A DNA stretch of 64,000 nt, taken from assembly GCA_964036275.1 (NCBI GenBank), contig OZ038433.1:36861336-36925335 (forward strand), in the 5' to 3' direction. Numbering within the stretch: the first letter of the stretch is position 1; each line of letters begins with the position of its first letter. Under the pieces are notes generated by a model, which saw only the letters and a list, made by a program, of their open reading frames with translations, was not told where the DNA came from and did no database searches. A program made the position numbers and the translations under genes. This DNA is from Litoditis marina (Eukaryota > Nematoda > Chromadorea > Rhabditida > Rhabditidae). Of this stretch, positions 53,209 through 64,000 are shown in pieces.

Positions 53209-54040
53209 CGCGGTTAAACATTTCAATGGCCTGCTAGAAATCGTTTAATCGCCAGAATGAACAGAACGCCGGTTGGGGCAGGGAAAAAAACCGTATTTTC
53301 TCTTTTCACTTCCTGTTTTGAATGAAAACAATGGTTAAATACTGCAATTTTATTCAATTAAATATCACAGAAATACAATATAAACCACTTAAACATGAAC
53401 AAAAGGAACATATTCTCATTTAATATAGAAATCGCACACAGAATGGAGATTAGAGTGATCTTCATCTTCTACTCGGCTGTCTTGGGGTCTCTTCAGAATC
53501 TAATCGAGTTGCTTGATTGTAGAGCTCTTGGACCATATCGACCACGCAAGCTGAAACTATGCAATTTTTCAAAAAGTATAGGACGAATTCGAACCACTGT
53601 CGCTCAACTAAACGAAATTTCAACAAAAAAACGAGCACATATTACGTGCGAAACCCGGATCAGTTTGCATTAGCACAAAAATCTGTTTGAAACGTTGTAG
53701 GAACCACTGAAAAACTATTATATAAAAACCATACACCGTCCGGGGCTCGTGAGTATTCAATGATAATAACGGATTGTATTCCATCATTGAATCTAGTTTG
53801 CACGTAGTCATTGAACATAGACCGCCGGCAAGGGTAGCACCATAACGATTCCGTTATTATATACTGGCTGTTTAACTTCCGATTCCGAAGTTTTCAGATC
53901 TTTGGTGACAAATTTTGACGTTTATAACCATCCAAATAGGAAAAAAAACATCTTAGTTGTGTGAAAATTACCGGCGAGCGATCATCTACCTAACTACTAA
54001 ACAGATTTTTGGTGAACCTGAAACTATCTCCAAACGAAAA

Positions 54041-54285
54041 CCTGCCCCCTTGACGGTTTACACATGCAACCAGGTTGCATGCAACTGCAACCAAAACCAA
54101 AATGCAACCGGGTTGCATGTGTAAAGAAAATTCGGTTGCTTTCGGTTGATTTTCAAATGCAACCAAACACAATTGTTGGACATTTTCCTGTTTTTAATGC
54201 AATTTGGTTGCATTTGGAAAGCAACCGAACTGTCTTTACATGTTGCATTGGCACATTGGTTGCATGTGTAACTGGCCCCCTTTTC
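54041..54285. mobile_element. TIR element dense in TGCAACC motifs
   Basis: The ends CCCCCTTGACGGTTTACACA and its partial inverse (TGTGTAACTGGCCCCC) bound about 245 bases. TGCAACC or GGTTGCA recurs more than ten times in both orientations, so many alternative hairpins are possible. Non-coding. Confidence 0.75.
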
Positions 54286-54825
54286 ACATGTCACACACAT
54301 AATTTGGTTTTCACAGTTAGTTCTGAGTTCTGAGAAGGTTTAACGAAAAGGTTGGGTTTTACACAAGACCTGCCCTTCAACGATGTTGTTCAATAAAAGC
54401 CAAACCAACCTGCTCTAAATAAAAAGATGTTCTTCCGTGAAGATTCCGGTACCGCAACGTTTCTTCTCGTCGTACCTGTCGATCATCAACACAACCGCGT
54501 TTAGGAGCCGATGGAGCACTGTAAAAGTATGATTAACGTTTTAATAAGAAACTGTTATTGGTCAACATCGTATTCCTCAATCTAGATTAGGGCAGAGCTG
54601 ACACCCCCCCCCCCCCCCCATAGTCCAGCGAAGTGGTCTAAGCGGCCAGAAAAAAATCGAAAAACGGGCTACTTCTGCCCAAAAACAGGAAAATTTGTCA
54701 TTTTGCTGGCCGTACGTTACGTCTCAAAACAAAAATGGCTATATTCCGAGCAATTGGAAATGATTGAATCACATTTTCCCCTGTGCTCTATCATTTGAAC
54801 AGCATAATCGAAACCAAAAACCAAC

Positions 54826-54922
54826 CTGCAGATATAGAAGTCCGATGAACAGACCCATAATACCTTTCTGAATGAGCTTGGCACTTGCCAAAGAGGGATT
54901 GCGCCAATTGTCGAGACAGGCT
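54826..54922 (-). pseudogene. ABCG-transporter-like exon fragment
   Basis: Between a TTTCAG acceptor and a CAG/GTTGGT donor, one frame reads CLDNWRNPSLASAKLIQKG then IMGLFIGLLYLQ. This resembles the start of the membrane domain of ABCG (White-type) half transporters, where an RNP..(R/K)LIQ segment precedes the first helix ending IGLLYL. A possible upstream piece (DSKDDVYYDKAQKTIVNGYK) lies near 55440-55500, but in-frame stops separate the two. The next downstream exon candidate (acceptor before 54520) stops after five codons. No ATP-binding cassette is seen, so this is at best a decayed remnant. Confidence 0.4.
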
Positions 54923-56441
54923 CTGAAATCATCAATATTACTTGCTATTTGAATGGAAAACGAATTTTTTATCGCACAGTCGGACCTTACTCGTCGTCTA
55001 TTCGGAAGTGGTCGTTTTCCAGAGCCTAAGCCTTAAGTTCTAAGTGAGCATTAACTGGTAGGTTAAAATAATCTTGTATGAGAATATCAAAAAAGATCGA
55101 TATTACTAAACTCACCGCTCTGACTTATCTGTTGCTTCTGCGACTGAGTTAAAATTAAAAATATAATGTAAAACATGGATATTTGTAACAAAATTATCAA
55201 AAAATCTACAGATACACGTATCAATACTCCTAAAACTCTGAATGACATCCGTTTATATTCTATATCCCTCCCCGGTTTGGCACAAAACAGGAAGTTTCGT
55301 CTTGTGACAGCCAGAATATAAGGCGATTCGAAGTGAAAATCCAGTTAGAAGAGAAAGCCATTGAGTAAACGTTCCCGAAAGCGGAAAGAGAAACTTTTTT
55401 AACTCTTCAGGATGACTAAAACGAACTTTCTTCACTAGTTTCCACTTTATAACCATTAACAATCGTTTTTTGAGCCTTGTCATAATACACATCATCTTTG
55501 GAATCGGTACACCTTAATCATTCTCCAATTGCAGGCAGAATAACGTTCATGAATGGGCGAAACTGCAATATTTCTGACTGAACTTCTGCAATTTTTCTGT
55601 GAACCTACCTAAAAAATTTGACTTCGACGTCTTTCACGAATAAATGTGCATCCTATTTCGGGCAAAGGAAGAAGAACATCAGTTCTGAGTGTCTGCAATT
55701 ACATTCGAAAGCTGAACATAAAAAATAATGAACAACAACAAAATAACAATAAAAAAGAATTAAAAATTTAAAAAGAGAGAGAGAAAATTATGCGACAGTT
55801 TTGCATAATACGAAGTCCGCGGCTTCACATTACGATCACGTAAAAACCGTGCAGCGTATGAAGTTCAGTAGCGCGCTAGAAATCGGCGAGAAATCTTTGA
55901 GCCGCCGCTATAAATTTCACGCAGTTTTTTGTCGCCGTCTAATAGCAGACCATTGAAAATTTCCATTTTTTTGTCGCGCGCTAGAAAAAAGGTGAAAATT
56001 TTTTGTTGAATTGTCGCTGGCTAATGATGGGCATTTGTCTGAGTGAGGAATCAATAAACAGACGGGCTAGAGTACGCTCGCACCCACGGATTGCACCAAA
56101 TATACGTAATACAATTTGTATATGTAAAGTGAGAGACGATTAGCTCTTGAGATTGAACTGCATGGAATATAGAGAAGGAGGACAATCTAAAGAGGAAAAT
56201 GACAAATCTAATCTCGCAATTGTCATGGGTCAAAAACATTTTGGTTTTCTACTGGAAAAGAACTTGCAGCAAGTAAACAATTTTATGAAACGTCCGCATA
56301 TGACAATTTCTCACCACTGATGCAAAACTGTTAACAGAACAGAGTATACTAGTGAATTGAATATTTGCGTAAAGTTAGCATTCTAATGAGGAATTATGCA
56401 CTTTGTAATTTCATGTTTCTGAGTTCTGCTTTGTTTAATTC

Positions 56442-56625
56442 CTGGCAGCGTAGCGATCTCTTAAAAATCTCATGAGATACCTCATGAGCTATTCGCATGA
56501 GCGTCTCATGAGATTCTATTGACTTCTATGCTACAACATTGAGAGTTCACGAGTAGCTCATGAGGTATCTCATGAGAAGCTCATATGAACTTCTCGTGTG
56601 ATTGGAGGGATTGCTACGCCGCCAG
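56442..56625. mobile_element. TIR element with CATGAG palindromes
   Basis: Left end CTGGCAGCGTAGCGATC, right end the inverse (GATTGCTACGCCGCCAG with two mismatches). Inside, CTCATGAG and CATGAG recur about ten times and form nested palindromes (TCTCATGAGATACCTCATGA and its inverse). Confidence 0.8.
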
Positions 56626-57532
56626 CTATACTCCTGCTACAGTATCACATCAATCAGTATTGTTCTCATTTTGCTGGTGAAACCAAACACAACTCACACG
56701 TTTGCTGGTTCAGCCACTTTTCACTACTTGGTCTCTATTTTTGCTAGTTGTACAGTTGTACTCTTACAAATACCCATGTCACTAGCAAAGCTTTGAATAT
56801 ATTGTAACGTATTTATCATATAAGAGAGCTCAACCATTGTGTGCAAGAGGGCAAATGTCTACCGTAAAAGTAACGAAGATATATACAACATAATCATTGT
56901 TTGAAGAGCGGTTCTCCCAATATCGTTACACTGTTGTTTGATCATTCCGAAAAAGCCTGCAGGTTCACAGAATTGTTTGAGAACCGATCAATAATTTGGT
57001 TACAGACCACATGAATTGATTAATTCGAAACTGATGAAAAATAAGGATCAAGAGGAACCTCAGATGTTTCACCAGAGAAGTACCGCAGAAAACCAACTTT
57101 CTCCAAACCTTCAACTTCATTCTTGAATCCAGACGGTTTTGCGGTCATTGTTTACTTAGATGGCATCGTCTACCTCACCGATATATTCTCCTCTTGAGAT
57201 ACTGTTTTATCGTTTTTGCAACAATCATATTGTTTTGGACACCTCTTATCGGGTCGGCGGTGTGGCGTTTATGTACTTTATTGGTCAAAACACTGCAGAA
57301 GTGTATCTTTGGTGTACTACATTTGGCTCATACAACCTCATTTTTTTTCGAACGAACTTTATCGCAATTTTTCTTTCATTATAGAAAGGAAAAGTCGATT
57401 TAAATGTATACAGATTTGCTGTGCATTTCTTAACTGAAGACATGAGGGATGTTAACCCACCTTTCTCACAATTCACAATTCAAACTGCAATATTAAATTT
57501 CGAAATGTTTTCGTAAATCTACAATTTGCAGT

Positions 57533-60500
57533 ATGAGCGTTCTACATTCTTATGTTGTTGTTATACTACTTCTTGGTCTTGCTGATGGCCTGAAAGTACT
57601 TGTATACAGCCCGAACTTCGGTCACAGTCATGTAACGTTTATGGGACAGATTGCAGACACACTTCAACTGGCAGGACACAATGTAGTGAGTCTTTTAGTT
57701 GAACACGGAGGTAAACGGAGTCAAATCACGTTCTAATAAGAAAGAAAATTCTAGACCAACTTGGGCAGCTGTATCTACTTGAAAATCGCACAACTGAGCT
57801 GAACTACGACTTCTCGGTAAGCGGCATCTTGAGCTGTTTTGAACTCATGACGGTAACAACTAACTGAGCTGGTTGTGATTATCTCTATTTCACAGAACGA
57901 AGTTTGCGCAACTGAAGTGAGAAACACTTCCTTCGTCTTTTTGTGTTTGTGAAGATATTTTTTAGACGGTTATCCAACCGATAACTATGCCGGAAGATCG
58001 TGGTACCGGCTGCCATCATGCACATGTGATTGTGGTGCAGCCCGATCCAGACACCATTCATCGATTAAAGCCGTGGGTAGATCGCCTCATGTCACCAGAC
58101 TACTGGAACGATGTTTGGACTATGGACAGTAGGAACCCGATGGGCAACAATAAGGTTCGACTTTTGAGCTTGAAACATGGCCTCAAATTGTAGTAATCGA
58201 AGAAAGAAAAAAAATTAACATGTACATTCAATGAATGTAATTATTTGCCATCACTTGTCCATGAGCATACAATTATCGGGCCTTGTCGGTTGGGGAAATC
58301 TAAGCGGACCAGTGAAAATTGTTCGGCTACATTCTGATAATAAATTGCGTTTTGTATTTTTACATCGAATTAGACATAACCCTTCAGGCTGGATAGAGGG
58401 GTCATTATAGCTGAGTCATAGTCTGAAGGCTATGAGTAGCAGATAAGATTGAACCGCATTTAGTACTTTTTCAGGCAATACCGATACTTTCTTCACTCTT
58501 CAAATATACGTGCGAAAGTGAGTTTTCATTCAGTAATATTCCGATTTTCCGTCCTAAATCCTCAGAAGTCTTGTTTTGTTCCAAATGACTTTAGTGTTTG
58601 TTTTGTTCGTTTTCTCTTCAGAAGTACCACCTCACTACTGAACCTCAACGCAGAAATAAAATTTCTGCGAAAAAAAAAGAACTTGTCACGCATCATGAGG
58701 CAGTACCACAAAATATGACGTTTTTGTATTATTACAGATCTGCTAGAAAGAGTGGACTTGATCACACAGTGGAGAGAGGAGAATTTCGATATAGCAGTTA
58801 CTGAGTTTGTGGATTACTCTGGATTTGGTAAGTTATCCGCGTCAACCCTCGAAACGATGCAAATCTGAGAATATTTCCTGATAACGTCTGAGTGAGCTAG
58901 AACATACCGACACCTTCATCACATCCTCTGTCTCTCGCTTTGCGGTCTTTTTCTTGACACTCGTATCCCTTGGTGGGGTAAGATTAGAGAAATAATCTAT
59001 GTTTGGGAAGATACAAAAATGGGTGAACGGTAAAAAGGTAGATGTTCTAGCATACGTACTCTTGCATTCTATTATCCTTGCGGATCCATCAGACGTATTG
59101 ATTGGATGGGGTACAAGTTTCTCTATTTATGTTTTTGACCAGTGAACTTAACAAGCAGAAAGTCAAGACACTAACTGTGTTCACGTTTGATTCAATCTAA
59201 CGTCACATACCTGGTTTCAGAATAAGATTCTTGGAGCCTACATTCAAACTCGAACAGAAGCTGGAATTCGCAAACTCAAGCACGCAGAAAATCCCCAAAC
59301 GCAGAAAAAAACACGCACACTCGAACGCAGAAAGCTTCCTTTTCGTATTCAACTTTACACTCACTTGATTTAATAAAATGTTATATTGTATTCCATTCGA
59401 AACTCAAAATCTTTTTGCAGAAAAAGTGTTGGTGAAAAGTTTGCGCTGTAAAGAACAGTCAAAAAACAGCTATCGATTACAACTTTATTTTAGCGCTTTT
59501 TCACAAAATCAATGTGACAAACATTGTGGGAGCTCAATCGTTTGGAATTTTCGAAGGCACCTGTTGGGCAATTGGAGCTCCAGTGGTTCCTGGTTATGTT
59601 CCGGGTTCGTTCAAGGCATTTCAATCAATGCTTAGTAATGCGTGTAAATAAAATAAACGGCTGTTCAACTGAAAAATAGTTTCAAATGTTTTGTTCGGCT
59701 GGGCTCCGCTGTGTATGGAGTAAGAATTGCAGAGTATGTAATAGTTGTGTACTGAATCGGAAAAACCAACCCCTTACAAGACCACCTACAGTCAAAAAGC
59801 TCTTCTTGTGCTAATGATCAACAACTCATTTTGTTCAAATGTTTTGGAAACAAGCATAAAACATGGAAATACTGCGAATTCGTATAATTTATATACTTCC
59901 AGCTACTTTTGGCGCCTTCGGAGACAGCGGAACGTTTTGGGAACGTTCTATGAACCTAATGTTCACGTACTTCTCATATAGATTCCAAATGGATTTGCTG
60001 AACACTGTTCAAACCATCATGAACGAACGAATGCTCGAAGCACCAACGATTTGGGTCTGTTCAAAATGTTTCTGTCTTAAATTGTCCAGAACGCGACACA
60101 AATTCCTGAACATATCTCTTGCTCCTGGTGAACTTTAAGGGATCAGACTTCAAGGAAAAGTCAAGAACAGAATATAGTAATTCCTTCGCGACTCAACGTG
60201 TGACTTTCTACCTTTTCTTGTGTTACGCGTCACCTGTTGCCATTATACGTGAAAGGTCCATGTTAAATCGCAACGATAATATTTCATTCTTCTCCATGAA
60301 TTCGTGTCTAAGGGAATTTCCAGGATTCCATGAGCAGAATGCCTTTTCTGATTGTCAACTCTGATCCGTTTATGGACTTTCCGCGACCGACTTTGGAGAA
60401 AATAGTGAACATTGGAGGAATCGGGTTGAGAAAAAGCAAGGCCTTGGATAAAGTAAACCTTCATAACATAGAAAACAGAAGCATGACACATAAATGAAAA

Positions 60501-63500
60501 ATAAGAACAACAATACAATGACATGAACAAGTTGAAAACAAAAGTACATAGTGAAATCCGGCTTCACTTTTCAATCGCGCGCAGCGCGAAGCGCTGTGCG
60601 AGATTTGTCTTTGGTCCGGCTAATGCGCGCCTCCGTTTTTTTAGTTTTCCCATAAAAGGCTGGAATTTGCAAAACAGAACTATTACAAACTTGGGAAGTT
60701 TCTAGAGCATATTTGCAAGTTGTGCCCCAAATTTTAACGGAATCCGTGTGTGTTGTTGGTGCGCACTCCTGGGATATTTTTATGTGTGAACCGATTTAAC
60801 TGAAAATTTGGGACACGATAGATACCCCACTCACTTTGGGGGCGCAAACTTTTTTTTCGAAAAAAATTATTTTTCATTAAGTTATAGGTCTTTGAAAATG
60901 TCTCTGCGTCTCTTCATTTCGTGCACTCTCTCGTCCTCTCTGTCGGGGTAAATCTAATTGCGTTATAACTCAGCTCAGTCCTAACCAATTCAAGTAAAAT
61001 TTGTATGATACCACGACATAAACTGACATAGATTTAGATGTAAGTCTTCTACTGATGACGTCATCGAGGATTCTGGAGCTCGGATGACGTCATAATCGAA
61101 ACAAGGGAAAATTCCCAGTTCAAGGGTTTCTACTCAACCGATATTGTTGCAAATTGTGTAAGGGACGTAATATCTACTCAAACCCTGGCGGACCGAGAAA
61201 AAATTGCGAAAAAAATTGTTTGAATCAAAGTTATGGACGTTTTTCGGAAAGTGTCTGCGTCTCTCCATTTAGCACGCTCTCTCACTCTCTCTGTCCGGTG
61301 GACAACTCAAACAAAATGGTGAAATGATGCCATCTTAAGTTTTGTTTGAATATGAAGTATTCTATTCTTGACGTCCTTCAGGATTCTGGAGCTCGGATGA
61401 CGTCATTTTTGAAAAGTGCAAAGTTGACGTCACATATATTTTCAAATGATGGTAATATCTTAGAAAGGGTCAATTAACGGTGAACTCAATCTAAGAGTGA
61501 CGTATTTTGGTTTCTGGAGACCATATGACGTCATTTTTGAAAAGTGCAAAGTTGACGTCACATATAATGCTGAAAATATCTTAAAATGGTATATTAACGA
61601 TGAAACTTTATCTAAATATGACTTATTCTGGAATTCAGAAGGCCAGATGACGTCAACTTATAAAAAATTGACGTGAAATATTTTTTCGAATGTGGAAAGT
61701 TTCTCAAAAATGGTCAATTCACGATGAAACTCCACTCAAGCATGACGTATTCTGGGATTCTGAAGGGCAGATAAAGTAAGTTTTTAGAACTGCAATGTTG
61801 ACGTCATATTTTTTCGAATGATGGTAATACTTGACAAGTGGTTCATTAAGAAGACAATTTAATCTGCACCGTACAGATCAAACCACATACCTACGCTACG
61901 GCATGTATACAAAAAGCGAAAAAAATCATGAAAAAGTGGGGGTCCAACGACTGTGAGATTTGTCTTCTGCTGTGCGCCGCTTAAACAATTACTCTCAAAT
62001 GGATAAGTATAACTGTTTACAAACATACAAACGTCGTAAAATATTTTCTCAAACCTGTTAACTATAATCTACAAATCACAGATGTTAACTCAACGTAGTC
62101 AATTATAGAGTTCCTGGTTTTGTGCACAATGGTTGGCATTTTTTGTCATTACTTCAATTCTAGATGCTATAACGTTTCTCATATTATTCAACAGCTGTTC
62201 TCTCTTTCGCAGCTGTAACTTCTAGATTCTAGTTAACAGGTTTGAAAAAATATTTTACGACTTTTCTATGTTTGTAAACAGTTTGACTTAAGTATATCAG
62301 TATTTTTCGGTTTTTGTAGCAGTAGCTGCTTCATTTGAGAGTAGTTGTCTAGCGGCGCACAGCAGAAGACAAATCTCACAGTCGTTGGGCCCCCACTTCT
62401 TCATGAATGCTTGTTGAGTTCGGTAAACGACCATTTCTTAACGACCAATAAATGATTTTTCAGAAATGGGATTCCGTCTTGGGTCTTCGTGCAAGAACAG
62501 TTCTCATTTCATTTGGGTCGATCGCTCCGTCCAAAACACTGCCGCAAACTATGAAAGACAATATATGTACAGTGTTCCGCAGGTACTCTTTCCGGAATAA
62601 ACTAACAAAACAACGTCTCAAAACAAAAAAACAGTCGAAAGCTTTTGAAATATTGTTTCGAAGGCACCTGACGGTTTTTGAAATCACTTTGAAAAGTATA
62701 TTGTTGCGAATTTCACTTACTAACAAACTAATACTTAACTACTGTTGTGAATTTAAGTTCGATTTCATGACTCAATTTAACCATGATCTTGGAAATATAT
62801 AATGTGTTCCAATTTCAGTTTTCCAAACGTGACTTTCATCTGGAAATACGAGGCGACGGATGACGGGTTCGCTAAAGGAATCGAAAATATTGTTTTGTCA
62901 CAATGGATACCCCAGATTGACTTGTTGGGTAGGTTAATTTTCATACTGTAGTTTCAAATGAATAAAGTCCCAACAAACTTGTGCTGACTGGAAAGCGACT
63001 TGAACGAGCTTCAGAAATATTACGTTTCGGGAGCCGTGCGTAAGAAATTCAGCTAAAATAACATAACTGGTCGGGTTGGCACGAGAAAACTTCTCGCCAT
63101 CGCAAGTGAAGACACTGATCAGTGATATTTGAAGTTTGTTCTCTCTGTTGGATATATAGCAACTCTCCTAGTCGTAGAAGTAGTTTAATTCTCCATTTTT
63201 CTAGCGGATTCTCGTCTTTCTCTGTTCATGACACATGGAGGGGCTGGTAGTATCATGGAGAGTGCCCATTCAGGTGTTCCATTGATAACAGTTCCCATTT
63301 TCGCGGACCAAATGAGAAACGCGCGAATGATGGAACGATTGGAAAGTGGTAAAATGTTTACGTAACTCATGAACACATAATGACACATAATAACTGGTCA
63401 CCATAGAAATTATTACAGGATTTTCTAACCGATCTTCTCACAATACACTCATTTGTGGTTTGGGGCAAATCATGAGATATTTTTGTTCCGACTTAAGCAT

Positions 63501-64000
63501 CTTCATTCATTTCAGAGAGTGGTCTTGTTCTTGATGTATCAATTTTTAAGTATTCATATTAACATACAATGCTCCAGGAATTTACTTTGAAAAGATCGAT
63601 CTCGCTGATCCAGTGCTTCTAACAGATACATTGAAAGTCGCCCTCAATGGCGAAAGGTTGGTTATGTTTTGACGATTACATATTCCGTCCATCTCCTCTT
63701 CGGAAAAAAAAACCAGAACACAACTTTATATCAACCCCTACAGTGATGCTATGCCATAACTATATGCATTTTTGAAACTTGTTTATCTGAAAAACGACCA
63801 GTGATAACTGGTGAAAGCGACGTTTGCGTTTCAAATTGTCCTTCTTTCTATTTCAATTTCCGCTTAAAAATTCGTCAAACGTATCTTCACTGTTCGCTGT
63901 TCAATTTCAGGCTGCGTGAAAAAGCGAAAACGCTCCAGCGTCTTCTGAGCAAACGGCCATTTTCACCCCAGAAAAAACTGATAAAAACAATCGAGCTGGC
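57533..64000 (+). CDS. UDP-glycosyltransferase, copy C (3' end off window)
   Basis: Third UGT of the array, more diverged than A and B. Exons: 57533-57685, 57966-58154, 58475-58517, 58738-58827, 59494-59604, 59903-60054, 60324-60452, 62464-62582, 62819-62928, 63205-63348, 63578-63656, and 63912 past the edge; 469 residues are visible and the membrane anchor is missing. Exons 3-11 have exactly the lengths of copies A and B. It has a signal (SYVVVILLLGLADG), [29 protein letters not shown], and a signature changed to [31 protein letters not shown] (Gly to Ala before DQ, Thr-Glu to Met-Glu), which may affect donor-sugar binding. The ATG follows TTTGCAG by one base. Intron 7 is 2 kb and holds a TGACGTCA array and a foldback element. 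Confidence 0.92.
61050..61815. repeat. Degenerate tandem repeat with TGACGTCA sites, UGT C intron 7
   Basis: Degenerate units of roughly 115-120 bases (GGATTCTGGAGCTCGGATGA.., TTTTTGAAAAGTGCAAAGTT.., then ..ATATCTTA..) repeat from about 61350. Eight exact TGACGTCA palindromes (CREB/ATF-type sites) occur in about 750 bases. Two related pieces beginning GTCTCTGCGTCTCT precede it (60901 and 61255 area). Confidence 0.75.
61925..62408. mobile_element. Foldback element, copy 3 (UGT C intron 7)
   Basis: Left end ATCATGAAAAAGTGGGGGTC, right end the inverse (GGGCCCCCACTTCTTCATGAAT). The arms are about 190 bases with indels: ACTGTGAGATTTGTCTTCTG pairs with CAGAAGACAAATCTCACAGT, and AAATATTTTCTCAAACCTGT pairs with ACAGGTTTGAAAAAATATTT. 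It ends about 55 bases before exon 8. Confidence 0.88.

Noticed and set aside
54064..54333. Cys-rich ORFs on both strands
   Set aside because: Produced by repeated TGCAACC motifs of a palindromic element.

Overview
The window looks like genomic DNA from a rhabditid nematode. The protein-coding genes are split into many short exons with nematode-style acceptors (mostly TTTTCAG or TTTGCAG) and compact donors. The gene families (expanded UDP-glycosyltransferases, a serpentine chemoreceptor, TTBK-type CK1 kinases, PP1-like and GSK3-like paralogues, an animal phytochelatin synthase) are typical of nematodes, and no bacterial operon structure is seen. I cannot fix genus or species. Gene models below are spliced by hand: junctions were chosen so that GT-AG (or stated exceptions) and reading phase agree across every intron and with paralogues in the window.

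Layout: (1) 1-4012, minus: a TTBK/CK1-type protein kinase, 3' end cut by the window edge. (2) 4013-7814: repeats, a decayed retroelement ORF1-like fragment, and a TA microsatellite. (3) 7815-13813, plus: UGT copy A. (4) 14158-16318, minus: a seven-transmembrane chemoreceptor. (5) 16898-21208, minus: a GSK3-like kinase, head-to-head with (6) 21845-25755, plus: a PP1-like phosphatase. (7) 25756-28799: repeats, including three tandem ~400-bp units. (8) 28800-31056, plus: a possible five-exon gene of unknown function. (9) 31718-33801, plus: a GSKIP-domain protein. (10) 36344-42421, plus: UGT copy B. (11) 43515-51508, minus: a complete 12-exon phytochelatin synthase. (12) 51509-57532: repeat-rich DNA with a fragment resembling an ABCG transporter. 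(13) 57533-64000, plus: UGT copy C, cut by the window edge in its last exon.

Two functional themes stand out. One is detoxification: three same-strand UGTs of matching exon architecture share the region with phytochelatin synthase. The other is phospho-signalling: a TTBK kinase, a GSK3-like kinase, a PP1-like phosphatase and a homologue of the GSK3-binding protein GSKIP lie within 34 kb. In C. elegans, divergent members of the CK1 (spe-6), GSK3-like (gskl) and PP1 (gsp-3/-4) families act in sperm, so a sperm role is a reasonable but unproven inference here.

Introns and spacers are full of short non-autonomous elements: a foldback family with common termini (three copies), several TIR/MITE families, dispersed repeats carrying tRNA-like A and B boxes, and arrays of palindromic motifs (TGACGTCA, GGCGCC). 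Some sit directly at splice sites or flank exons.
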